Below are positions 16,089-23,706 of a stretch of DNA of 42,859 nucleotides, piece after piece (position 1 is the stretch's first letter; the number at the start of each line of letters is the position of its first letter). The translations under genes and the position numbers were made by a program. Source of the stretch: Bacillota bacterium (GTDB lineage Bacteria > Bacillota > Negativicutes > Sporomusales > Sporomusaceae). Below the pieces are notes generated by a model, which ran no database searches, was not told where the DNA came from, and saw nothing but the letters and a program-made list of their open reading frames with translations. The stretch lies in contig JAEWGR010000127.1 in the NCBI GenBank assembly GCA_023388195.1, positions 1 through 42,859 of the forward strand. The letters are read 5' to 3'.

Positions 16089-16559
16089 GTGTTTAAAAAC
16101 AAAAAAGTGGCAAAAATTGTGGCTGTATCTATAGTTGCCGTATTTCTGTTAGGTGTATTCGGGGTGGCAATCACCCAAAGCACAATTGGTCATGCTGCCG
16201 GTGCCGGCACTGCCTCCAATGTAGGCAAAGTCGATTATCAGCGTCTGGTCAACTCGACGCCGGAATTTGCTAAGTTCCGGGAAACCATGCAGAATGAATA
16301 TGCCCAGGCCCAAAAGGATTTTGACGAAAAATCTAAAACCCTGAACGAACAGGGCAAGCAGGACTACAGCAATCAGCTGCGTGAGCGTCTGAATCTTAAA
16401 GAACAAGAGCTCAGGGCGCCGATTATGAGCCAGATTGACGCCGCGGTCAAAGCGGTTGCCGACAGCAAAGGCCTGGCCGTAGTTCTTGATATGAGCAACA
16501 TTGTCTATGGCGGTCAGGATATCACTGATGATGTGGTTAAGAAACTGGGCGGCAAATAA
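16089..16559 (+). CDS. OmpH/Skp-like periplasmic chaperone, membrane-anchored
   Basis: 156 residues from GTG 16089, seven bases after GAAGGG. GTG 16065 is the alternative start and would add eight residues. A positively charged start ('MFKNKKVAKI') is followed by one hydrophobic segment (~7-28) that acts as signal anchor or signal peptide. The core is the OmpH/Skp fold: 'VGKVDYQRLVNSTPEFAKF', a charged coiled coil (~60-110), then 'AAVKAVADSKGLAVVLDMSN' and 'DITDDVVKKL', the closing strand-helix of the family. Skp holds unfolded outer-membrane proteins on their way to BamA. It is first of three related genes in a row, with its own promoter and a terminator-like hairpin behind it. Confidence 0.87.
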   Translation: MFKNKKVAKIVAVSIVAVFLLGVFGVAITQSTIGHAAGAGTASNVGKVDYQRLVNSTPEFAKFRETMQNEYAQAQKDFDEKSKTLNEQGKQDYSNQLRERLNLKEQELRAPIMSQIDAAVKAVADSKGLAVVLDMSNIVYGGQDITDDVVKKLGGK

Positions 16560-16577
16560 GTTAGAGCCCCGGTCATT

Positions 16578-16613
16578 AAAGCCGAGCCGGTTTAGCCTGG
16601 GCTCGGCTTTCTA
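16578..16613 (+). terminator. Terminator-like hairpin after the first ompH-like gene
   Basis: An 11-bp stem AAAGCCGAGCC (16578-16588) / GGCTCGGCTTT (16600-16610) has an 11-base loop. The T tract is short (TTTCT), so some read-through is expected. Confidence 0.65.
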
Positions 16614-16651
16614 TACTTCACAATAACGAGAGCTAGAGAGGGTGATTTGGT

Positions 16652-17593
16652 GTGAAAATGACAACACCAATAAGGTTGCTGGCAATCCTGATGCTTGGTG
16701 CCGCGCTGTTGACAGGCTGTGCCCGCCCTGCCCCTGAAACCAAACCGCCCGCAGCGCCACAGATTGGCGTTATTGATATGGATAAAGCGATAAAGGCCCA
16801 TCCTAAACACCCTGAATGGCAGAAGCTTAAAGAACAGGCTGCTACCCTGCAGCAGCAACTGGCCGCTGAGGCCGGCAGGGCGGCGGGGGCTTCACCGCAA
16901 ATGCCGGCCATGCAGCTGCCGGCGGCAGCTGCCAGTGGGCTGCAGGCCGCGGCCGAACAGGAGTTCAATGCTAAAATGGCGGCGAAGCAGCAGGAACTGC
17001 AGGCCCGTCTGGCGGAAAAAGGCGGTAAGCTGCACAGTGAGCTATCGGCTGAGTTAAAGACCTATGCTGGGCAGCTGGAACAGGAATATCAGCCGCAGCA
17101 GTTTAACCTGCAACTGAAAATGCAGACCGTCCGGATGGATGAAAAAGAAGCGGCGGCCACCAAACAAAAGCTGGATGATCTTAAGGCCGAGCAGGCCGGA
17201 AAACTGGCTGCACGGGAACAGGAGCTGTCGAAAAAACTGGAAACGGCACTGGCTCCGGATAAAGCGGCCAGTGAGCAGGAACTTACCGCCTATGCCAAAC
17301 AGCTGCATGCTGAAATCAGCCAGAAGATGGCTGCTCAAACCAGCAATCTGGCTGATAAAAGTGCAGGTATAATGAGCCCGCCGTCAATGGCCGGTGTCAG
17401 TGCGCTGGAACAGCAACTGACGATGAAACAGCAGGAGATTAGTGCACTGGAACAGTTTATTCTGAATGATATCCGGGAAAAGGCCGCCAAAGTAGCCAGT
17501 GAAAGCAGCCTTGATGTTGTATTTACAGGGCAGAGAGTCAATGTAAGTGCGATGGATATTACCGATGCAGTAATTGCTGCGATTAAGAAATAG
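16652..17593 (+). CDS. Long OmpH/Skp-like lipoprotein
   Basis: 313 residues from GTG 16652 behind GAGAGGGTGA. A lipoprotein signal peptide ends in the lipobox 'LLTGC' with Cys23, followed by a Pro-rich linker. The start of the OmpH fold, 'IGVIDMDKAIKAHPKHPEW', is at ~38. The helical arm is strongly expanded (~55-265, dominated by Gln, Ala, Lys, Glu), roughly three times the Skp arm, and the fold closes with 'SLDVVFTGQRVNVSAMDITD'. It may be a lengthened or internally duplicated Skp in which membrane attachment replaces free diffusion. It sits between two other OmpH-like genes. The Ala/Gln-rich helices could also make it a spacer between membrane and wall; the role is inferred. Confidence 0.83.
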   Translation: MKMTTPIRLLAILMLGAALLTGCARPAPETKPPAAPQIGVIDMDKAIKAHPKHPEWQKLKEQAATLQQQLAAEAGRAAGASPQMPAMQLPAAAASGLQAAAEQEFNAKMAAKQQELQARLAEKGGKLHSELSAELKTYAGQLEQEYQPQQFNLQLKMQTVRMDEKEAAATKQKLDDLKAEQAGKLAAREQELSKKLETALAPDKAASEQELTAYAKQLHAEISQKMAAQTSNLADKSAGIMSPPSMAGVSALEQQLTMKQQEISALEQFILNDIREKAAKVASESSLDVVFTGQRVNVSAMDITDAVIAAIKK

Positions 17594-17649
17594 TCAGTCT
17601 GCGTATACTATTTTAAATATTATTCTTAGGTTCCAAAGGGGGATTTTTG

Positions 17650-18072
17650 ATGAATAAGCAAATGAGAATGGCGTTAGTCTTAGTTTTGGTTTTTGTTGCT
17701 GCCCTGGCGTTGGCCGGTTGTAACAGCAACCAGCAGACAGTTGGGGTTCTTGACGTAAACAAGGTAATGTCTGACAGCCCGAAAGTCAAGCAGCTGCAGG
17801 AGCAGCTTAATGTTAAAGGCAAAGAATTGAGCGATCAACTGGAAAAAGACAAAGCCGGTCTCAGTGCCGAAGAATTCCAAAAGCGTCAGGAAACCGCCTA
17901 TGGCGAATTTCTCAAGGTTAAGCAAGACCTGGAAACACAGATTGACAGCAGCATTAAACAGGCAATTGAGCAGGTAAGCACCGAGAAAAAGCTGGGTGTT
18001 GTGCTGTATAAAAACAGTGTGGCCCAAGGCGGCACGGATGTTACCGATGCTGTTATTCAGAAAATGCAATAA
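17650..18072 (+). CDS. Short OmpH/Skp-like lipoprotein
   Basis: 140 residues from ATG 17650, six bases after AAAGGGGGA; an in-frame TTG at 17647 is less well placed. The lipoprotein signal peptide has lipobox 'LAGC' (Cys24). The core shows 'VGVLDVNKVMSDSPKVKQL', a charged coiled coil of ~60 residues, then 'EKKLGVVLYKNSVAQGGTDV' and 'TDAVIQKM', the standard OmpH ending. It is about Skp-sized, so it is the most conventional of the three in its core but anchored by lipid. It lies 18 bases before lpxD. In many diderms skp/ompH also directly precedes lpxD, which supports the name. Confidence 0.87.
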   Translation: MNKQMRMALVLVLVFVAALALAGCNSNQQTVGVLDVNKVMSDSPKVKQLQEQLNVKGKELSDQLEKDKAGLSAEEFQKRQETAYGEFLKVKQDLETQIDSSIKQAIEQVSTEKKLGVVLYKNSVAQGGTDVTDAVIQKMQ

Positions 18073-18090
18073 AAGGCAGGGGGCCGTTTT

Positions 18091-19110
18091 GTGAAAAAGT
18101 CATTAGCTGAGATTGCCGCCCTGCTTAACGGTACCGTTTCCGATACCACCTGTATTGAGATTTCCGGTGTTACCAATATTGATGACGCCGGTCCCGGGGA
18201 CATCACCTTTGCGGTACCGCCCCATCTTGATAAAGCCGGTAAGTGTTCTGCAGCCGCTGTAATTATACCCGATTCTGTTGAAACCTTTCCCAAACCGGCT
18301 ATCCGGGTTGCAAACCCCCGGATAGCCTTTACCACGTTACTAAGCCTGTTTACACCCAAACCTGACATACCGGTGGGGGTTCATCCGGCAGCTACCGTCA
18401 GTGCCAGCGCCAAGCTTGGCAGCAATGTGGCGGTTATGGCACATGCCGTTATTGATGATCATGCCGTAATCGGCGATAATACAGTCATATATCCCCATAC
18501 TTATATAGGCCGGAACACGACTGTTGGCAGTGATACCCTGATTTATCCCCATGTTACTGTCCGAGAAAACTGCCAGGTCGGCAGCAAGCTCATCATTCAG
18601 AGCGGCGCAGTGCTTGGCAGCGACGGCTTTGGTTTTGTCACCATTGGCGGCCGTCATGAAAAAGTACCGCAGGTAGGCAATGTCATTATTGAGGATGAGG
18701 TCGAAATTGGGGCCAACGCCTGTATTGACCGGGCCACCACCGGCAGCACTATAGTCGGGCGCGGTACGAAAATCGACAATCTGGTGCATCTGGCTCACAA
18801 TGTGGTAGTTGGTGAAAACTGCTATTTCGTTGCGCAAACCGGGATTGCCGGCAGCGCTAAAATCGGCAATAATGTTACTTTTGCCGGCCAGACAGGCTGT
18901 GCCGGCCATGTGGTTATTGGCGACAATTGTGTCTTTGCTGCCAAAGCAGCACCGATTAATGATGTACCGGCTAATTCTTTTTTGGCCGGGTTCCCGGCCC
19001 GGCCGCATAAGCAATGGCTGCGTTCAGAGGCGGCCATTGGCCGGCTGCCTGATATGATTAAGAAAATCCGCGAGCTTGAACAGCGGTTGGCCCAACTGGA
19101 ACCCAAATAA
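18091..19110 (+). CDS. lpxD: LpxD, UDP-3-O-acylglucosamine N-acyltransferase
   Basis: 339 residues from GTG 18091 behind CAGGGGG, the normal LpxD length. The N-terminal uridine-binding domain spans ~1-100 ('ISGVTNIDDAGPGDITFAV'). A left-handed beta-helix of hexapeptide repeats spans ~105-310 ('LGSNVAVMAHAVIDDHAVIG'), with the conserved 'GSDGFGFV' and the catalytic His in 'VHLAHNVVVG'. A C-terminal helix at ~315-339 would bind acyl carrier protein. The enzyme adds the second 3-hydroxyacyl chain to UDP-glucosamine in lipid A synthesis. It is separated by 5.4 kb from the rest of the lpx genes. Confidence 0.96.
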   Translation: MKKSLAEIAALLNGTVSDTTCIEISGVTNIDDAGPGDITFAVPPHLDKAGKCSAAAVIIPDSVETFPKPAIRVANPRIAFTTLLSLFTPKPDIPVGVHPAATVSASAKLGSNVAVMAHAVIDDHAVIGDNTVIYPHTYIGRNTTVGSDTLIYPHVTVRENCQVGSKLIIQSGAVLGSDGFGFVTIGGRHEKVPQVGNVIIEDEVEIGANACIDRATTGSTIVGRGTKIDNLVHLAHNVVVGENCYFVAQTGIAGSAKIGNNVTFAGQTGCAGHVVIGDNCVFAAKAAPINDVPANSFLAGFPARPHKQWLRSEAAIGRLPDMIKKIRELEQRLAQLEPK

Positions 19111-19116
19111 ATCACC

Positions 19117-19147
19117 TGAGGTATACACTGTGTATACCTCATTTCTT
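19117..19147 (+). terminator. Terminator after lpxD
   Basis: A 25-base perfect inverted repeat (TGAGGTATACAC / GTGTATACCTCA around a single T, 19117-19141) is followed by TTTCTTT. The bases from 19148 to 19262 hold a GC-rich inverted repeat and an AT-rich stretch with a weak promoter-like pair (TTGCTG at 19201, TATTTT at 19225). Confidence 0.72.
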
Positions 19148-19273
19148 TACCCCGCAGGTTTGCCCGCCCACAAATTGGCGGCGGGCCGGAGGCAGGATTT
19201 TTGCTGCTGACGAGGAATTAATATTATTTTATAGGAACTACACCAAAAAATAATTTTGCACTAAGGAGAAATT

Positions 19274-19912
19274 ATGATAATGAAAAAAGCTTTTTTAACA
19301 GCTGCTGCTGTACTGTTGGTGACAGCACCTGTATATGCCGCACCATCGGTTAATGGCTCAACCGGGCTGATCAATACCCCTTCAGCCGATGTCCTGCAGG
19401 AGGGGCAGTTCTCCCTGGGCTACCACCACCTGAAAGAAGGCGGCGTTGGCAGTTTCAATATCAATCTGGCCAACAAGCTGGAGGTTGGCGTGGCCGGCTT
19501 CCGCTATGACAGTGACAGCAATAGGGATAATCAAACCTATTTTAATGCCAAATACAGCCTGGTGCCGGAGACGGTCGTTACCCCGGGCCTGGCGATTGGG
19601 GTCGAGGATATTGGCGGTGAGGACAAGCGGACCTTTTATGCCGCCGCCAGTAAAGCGCTGCCGTTTGGTTTCAGGCTGCATGCCGGTGTTGGTGATGGCC
19701 GTTATGATGGCGTATTCGCCTCACTTGAAAAGACAATTAATCCGATCGGGTTGATTACAGGCAGCAATACCTTTCCTGCCACCACCCTGATAGCCGAGTG
19801 GGATGGGGACCGGATGAACTATGGTGCCCGCCTGTCCGTGGTACCGGGCCTGAAAATTGATGCTGGCTGGCGCCACAGTGAAACCTACTTTGGGCTCAGC
19901 TACACATACTAG
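19274..19912 (+). CDS. Short YjbH-like outer-membrane protein
   Basis: 212 residues from ATG 19274, five bases after AAGGAG. The signal peptide ends near 'VYAAP' (~22). The mature protein opens with 'VNGSTGLINTPSADVLQEGQ', which resembles the start of YjbH-family beta-barrels, and then shows alternating strands ('NINLANKLEVGVAGFRYDSD', 'LKIDAGWRHSETYFGLSYTY'). It ends in an aromatic residue like outer-membrane barrels. YjbH proteins of Proteobacteria are about three times longer and act with exopolysaccharide genes; this is a minimal barrel of perhaps 10-12 strands. It stands between lpxD and an lpxL-type gene, 10 bases from the latter. The function is unknown. Confidence 0.78.
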   Translation: MIMKKAFLTAAAVLLVTAPVYAAPSVNGSTGLINTPSADVLQEGQFSLGYHHLKEGGVGSFNINLANKLEVGVAGFRYDSDSNRDNQTYFNAKYSLVPETVVTPGLAIGVEDIGGEDKRTFYAAASKALPFGFRLHAGVGDGRYDGVFASLEKTINPIGLITGSNTFPATTLIAEWDGDRMNYGARLSVVPGLKIDAGWRHSETYFGLSYTY

Positions 19913-19922
19913 GAACAATAGT

Positions 19923-20789
19923 ATGCAGTATCGCTTAGTAAAAGGGATAAGCGCCCTGGTATGTTTGCTGCCTGCCGGGCTGCGGCACTTCATTGGCGAA
20001 TGGTTCGGCAGACTGTTCTGGCCGCTGGTTCCGGCCGGCAGAAAAAAAATGGCGATTGCCAACATTGCCCGCAGCCTGCAGGTGGACGAGCGGCAGGCTG
20101 CGGCCATTGCTAAAGCCAGTGCGGTGCGGTTTGGGCCGATGTTCATGGAGGTTCTCCATATGCCCTGCCTTAATACGGAGAATATCGGCCAGTATGTGGA
20201 GATTACGGGCCATGAGCATTTGGAAGCTGCTTTGCAGCTAGGACGCGGGGCCGTTCTGGCCACCGCTCACACCGGTAACTGGGAACTCTTAGGGGCAGCA
20301 CTGGCTATGCATGGTTTTCCGCTGGTTGCTGTTGTGCAGCGGCAAACCAACCCGGCCATGGACGGATTCATCAATGAATACCGGACCAAAGCCGGTATGC
20401 ATGTTACCTATAAGCAAGGGGTCCGGGAAATGGTTAAACTACTGGGGGCCGGTAAGATTATCGGCTTGCTCATGGACCAGGACAATCACAAGGATGGTGT
20501 TTTTGTTGAATTCTTTTCCCGGCCAGCGTCGACACCGCAGGGAGCGGCGGCCTTAGGCCGGCTGAATGATGCCCCGATTGTCCCCGCCTTCATCACCGCC
20601 AACCCTGACGGTACCCACCGGGCTATCATCCATCCCTACCTTACCGTACAAAAAACAGCCGACCGGGAGGAAGACATCCGCAACACCACCCAGCAGCTGA
20701 CACGGATCATAGAAAACCACGTCCAGCAATACCCTCATGAATGGTTCTGGCTCCACAACCGCTGGAAGACCCAGCCGCCGGCAAAATAA
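19923..20789 (+). CDS. LpxL/HtrB-family lipid A acyltransferase (first copy)
   Basis: 288 residues from ATG 19923, six bases after AGGAAC; the reading frame is open upstream but without a suitable start. Hydrophobic N-terminus. The catalytic HX4E motif is HTGNWE (His116, Glu121), followed by 'QRQTNPAMDGFINEYR' and 'LLMDQDNHKDGVFVEFF', the pattern of the LpxL/LpxM family. These inner-membrane enzymes add the secondary acyl chains to Kdo-lipid A, using acyl-ACP. A paralogue is encoded at 36416-37297; both share 'VLHMP/ILHMP' and the closing 'HEWFWLHNRWK/DEWLWFKKRWN'. Which of the two adds which chain cannot be told from sequence. Confidence 0.88.
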   Translation: MQYRLVKGISALVCLLPAGLRHFIGEWFGRLFWPLVPAGRKKMAIANIARSLQVDERQAAAIAKASAVRFGPMFMEVLHMPCLNTENIGQYVEITGHEHLEAALQLGRGAVLATAHTGNWELLGAALAMHGFPLVAVVQRQTNPAMDGFINEYRTKAGMHVTYKQGVREMVKLLGAGKIIGLLMDQDNHKDGVFVEFFSRPASTPQGAAALGRLNDAPIVPAFITANPDGTHRAIIHPYLTVQKTADREEDIRNTTQQLTRIIENHVQQYPHEWFWLHNRWKTQPPAK

Positions 20790-20811
20790 ATTCATTTCAG
20801 TTCACGTAAGG

Positions 20812-20850
20812 AAAAAGAGATTGCGCCACGCAGGCAGCAATCTCTTTTTT
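20812..20850 (+). terminator. Rho-independent terminator after the first lpxL-type gene
   Basis: A 13-bp perfect stem AAAAAGAGATTGC (20812-20824) / GCAATCTCTTTTT has a 12-base loop and ends in TTTTTT at 20850. Confidence 0.9.
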
Positions 20851-20867
20851 GATGTATCAAAGTTCAT

Positions 20868-21188
20868 AAGTTTTAAAAGGCGAAAAGTCCTGAGAACTGC
20901 GGGGAATCAAGCTCTAATGCCCGGCTTGAGCAAAGGGGAGACGCCCGCACCCCGGTAAGCCCGGTAACCCAGCGGCCATTGCCGGAAAAAGCGTTCCGCA
21001 GGAGAAAAGCCGGGCAGTATTCCGTTAAAAAATCCGTCTGTTTGAGCGCAGCGAGTTTCGGATTTTAGGAATACTGCCCGGCTTTTCAGCTTTTGGAGGC
21101 TTCAGGCCTAGACCTTTTGTTTACTTTTGGGGCAATGCCAAAAGTAAAACCGTTCCCTGGTATTTGAGAAGTAACTGCTATGCACATA
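20868..21188 (+). repeat. Structured intergenic repeat, copy 2 (~320 bp)
   Basis: This is the second copy of the element at 2264-2577, in the same orientation. Its central hairpin is perfect: 20-base arms at 21004-21023 and 21068-21087, plus an inner 8-bp stem AAAATCCG/CGGATTTT (21029-21036, 21059-21066). The apical loop contains GAGCGCAGCGAG, identical in copy 1. The 10-bp hairpin TTACTTTTGG/CCAAAAGTAA is at 21121-21147. As with copy 1, it lies directly after a terminator and before a new transcription unit that encodes an ABC transporter. Confidence 0.82.
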
Positions 21189-21256
21189 CACGTAAGATCA
21201 CGTCAGCGATTTTTTTATTAACAATATATACAAATATAAGATTTTTGATATACTTG

Positions 21257-21286
21257 TGGACAATAAAATGATATACGTGATATAAT
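21257..21286 (+). promoter_or_regulatory. Extended -10 promoter of the unassigned ABC operon
   Basis: TGGACA (21257-21262), an 18-base spacer and a perfect TATAAT (21281-21286) preceded by TGA (extended -10). Two GATATAC copies, starting near 21247 and 21270, flank the -35 region and could be an operator. Transcription would start ~20-25 bases before the TTG start at 21315. Confidence 0.65.
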
Positions 21287-21314
21287 ATACACCAGAAATG
21301 AGGTGACTGAATCA

Positions 21315-23690
21315 TTGCTGACACCAAAAACAAATAAGCTGAATTTCCTAAAAAGGTTCTTTCAGAACTCCATTCAACGTGACATCCTGACGCTGCTTAT
21401 TGTTAGCGTACTCATAGGCTCGCTGGTGGCTGGTTCAGTCTCGGTGGCTGCGAATAGTTATTTTTCCCAAACCTTATCCAGTCTTGTGGGTGACTATGGT
21501 GAATATGACGTGCTTGTCCAGGTGCGGGAAGAGAACCGGCAGGATGCGGCTGTTCATATCGACAAGATTGTCAATGAGGTGTTCCCGGGCGGTAAGACCA
21601 AAGAAGGACCGACGATTGCCGGTAAAACGCCCTTCTTCGTAGCCTTGCCTGACCAGTTTAAGACCCAGAAAGTGTATGAAGAGCTGGCGAAAAGCTTTGG
21701 CTCCATTCCCGGCGGCGGCAGTGTCGGTGTTATGACCGAGCCCCGGCTGACTGTGCGGGGCGTGCCTGAAGGGGCCCGCAACATGCTGCTGGAGCATATT
21801 GCCCAGATGGATGGCGTCCGGTTTGTTTTCCGTGACGGTTCATCGGTTGGGGTAATTTTAAATTCACTTGACAAATCTTCAACAGTCAATACGGGGATTA
21901 AAGCCTTTCTGAAAGATTATCAGGTCATTGAAGTCAGTTTCCCTGTAGGCAGTGAGCCGGCTAACCCGGTACGGTTGGGAGAAACCATTGCCGAGGCTAT
22001 GGAAAAAGATCTCCGCCTTGCCTATGCCGGCAATGTGTCTGTCGATGGCAAAAATGACGATATGACCTATTTGGTCAGTACTATGCTGGAACTGAAACGC
22101 TTCCTGCAGGCCTATGCAGCCCAGGTGACAATTACCCCAGGCGCCGGTACTGAGCTGGCAAAAGGGGATCTTATTGTCTTTCAGGGGACGGCTGACAGTT
22201 TGCCCCAGGCCGGCAATGCACCAGCCAAAGGCAATGTTGTTGTTGAGATTACGGCCGCTGCCGCCAATGGCACTGCTGAAGGGCGGATTACCACCGGCGA
22301 TGCGGCCTGGCTGAACAACCCGGAGGGGAAAACCCCGACCGGCTACAAGCTGGAAAAAAACCTGGCTGGCGGGCAGGCTGTAACAGCAGTTTACAAAAAT
22401 CCACGTCAGCAATTAGGTAATGCCCTTACGGAAACCGGGAAGCTTGTCAGTCAGATTCCCGGCTTTGCCCAGGACAGCAAGAATCTCAGTGCCATCGCCC
22501 TGGGGGCGCTTGATAACTATGGCAGCAGTATAACTGCCCTGGAACAGACGCTGACCAGCCTGCAGGCGGCCGGCGGTATTATTCAGGCTGCTACCAGCGG
22601 TCTGGCCGGTATTGATACCAGCGGTATCCGCAGCCAGATTGATAACTCATCCCGTACGATCGGCGGCCTGGCCGGCTCACTGCAGGTCCTGCGGATGGTG
22701 AATGGCGACGTGGGCTCCACCATTGACACGCTCAGCGGGGCCCAGCAAAATCTGACAAGCCTGAGTTCCAACCTGGCTCAGCTGGATCAGGTGGCGGCTA
22801 ACGCCCGGCGGGCTAAATCGACGATTGATCATATTGCCGCCAATGGCAATAACACCATTGCCATCCTGAAAGCCTTTGACGTGGCCGGGGCCAAAACCAG
22901 CCTTAACAGCGCCCAGCTGCGTCTGGGCACGCTGCAGGAATTGAATACGCCAATGGTTGCCGCTCAGGTCCAGTACCTGGCCAGTGCGGTACCTAACCTT
23001 ACCGATGAGGAGATTAACCACTCTATCAACCTGCTGGATAAATTTATTGCCGGCCAGGTCATTCCGGGGGCCCGCATTCAGATTCTGACCACCAGCAGCA
23101 TTGATATCAGTGCGGTAACGCCTATTGTTCAAAAACAGGCCGGTCATAACAACATGTCGCTGTATTCCACCGCGCTGGGGGTTATTGAACCAGACCCGCG
23201 CGGCGAGTTGTACCAGGTGCTGACAGAAGTCAAAAGTATCCTGGCCGGTATGACGGCCATCATTGCCACACTGCTGCTGCTGGTGCTTGACCACACAGCG
23301 ATTATGACGGTAATCCGACGCAAGCGGATTAGCAAAAAGACACCGGCAACCGGCTGGCACCGGTTGGCCGAACGCCTGGTATTTGCTTTCAGCGCCCCGG
23401 AGCGCCTCTACGGCATCGGGGTGGGAGCGACGCTGCTGACTGCCATGTTTATTCTGGCCGGCGGTGGCATACCTTATCTGCCCTGGCTTGGTGTACCGGT
23501 GCTGGGAGCCCTGTTGGGCCTGCTGGTCGCCTGTTATACCGAAAAAATCAGCCCGGTTGCCGAAGAAGAAGTCATGGCCGGTGAGGCTCTCGGTCTGACC
23601 ATGGATGAGGTGATGCGGGAGATTGTTATTCCCAGCGGCCGGCCGGGGTTACTGCAAAAACTGAATCAGCGCAAAGTGAAATTTAAATAA
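21315..23690 (+). CDS. Unassigned ABC-type permease with giant periplasmic domain
   Basis: 791 residues. The best start is TTG 21315, eight bases after GAGGTGA (21300-21306); GTG 21303 overlaps that site. Membrane helices are at ~25-47, ~641-662, ~698-718 and ~722-741, leaving ~590 residues in the periplasm between helix 1 and helix 2. This is the four-helix layout of the FtsX/MacB/LolC class. The periplasmic part has an alpha/beta section (~55-370) and then a helical section (~370-600) rich in Ser/Thr/Leu/Ala/Gln heptads ('ALEQTLTSLQAAGG', 'AQQNLTSLSSNLAQL'). Helix 2 is followed by a basic loop ('VIRRKRISKK'). The last ~50 residues are cytoplasmic. The stop is 16 bases before an ABC ATPase gene, so the two should form one transporter. 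I do not recognise a characterised family; the substrate is unknown, with lipid, LPS or lipoprotein handling suggested only by location. Confidence 0.8.
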   Translation: MLTPKTNKLNFLKRFFQNSIQRDILTLLIVSVLIGSLVAGSVSVAANSYFSQTLSSLVGDYGEYDVLVQVREENRQDAAVHIDKIVNEVFPGGKTKEGPTIAGKTPFFVALPDQFKTQKVYEELAKSFGSIPGGGSVGVMTEPRLTVRGVPEGARNMLLEHIAQMDGVRFVFRDGSSVGVILNSLDKSSTVNTGIKAFLKDYQVIEVSFPVGSEPANPVRLGETIAEAMEKDLRLAYAGNVSVDGKNDDMTYLVSTMLELKRFLQAYAAQVTITPGAGTELAKGDLIVFQGTADSLPQAGNAPAKGNVVVEITAAAANGTAEGRITTGDAAWLNNPEGKTPTGYKLEKNLAGGQAVTAVYKNPRQQLGNALTETGKLVSQIPGFAQDSKNLSAIALGALDNYGSSITALEQTLTSLQAAGGIIQAATSGLAGIDTSGIRSQIDNSSRTIGGLAGSLQVLRMVNGDVGSTIDTLSGAQQNLTSLSSNLAQLDQVAANARRAKSTIDHIAANGNNTIAILKAFDVAGAKTSLNSAQLRLGTLQELNTPMVAAQVQYLASAVPNLTDEEINHSINLLDKFIAGQVIPGARIQILTTSSIDISAVTPIVQKQAGHNNMSLYSTALGVIEPDPRGELYQVLTEVKSILAGMTAIIATLLLLVLDHTAIMTVIRRKRISKKTPATGWHRLAERLVFAFSAPERLYGIGVGATLLTAMFILAGGGIPYLPWLGVPVLGALLGLLVACYTEKISPVAEEEVMAGEALGLTMDEVMREIVIPSGRPGLLQKLNQRKVKFK

Positions 23691-23706
23691 ACCGGGGGTG
23701 AATTGT

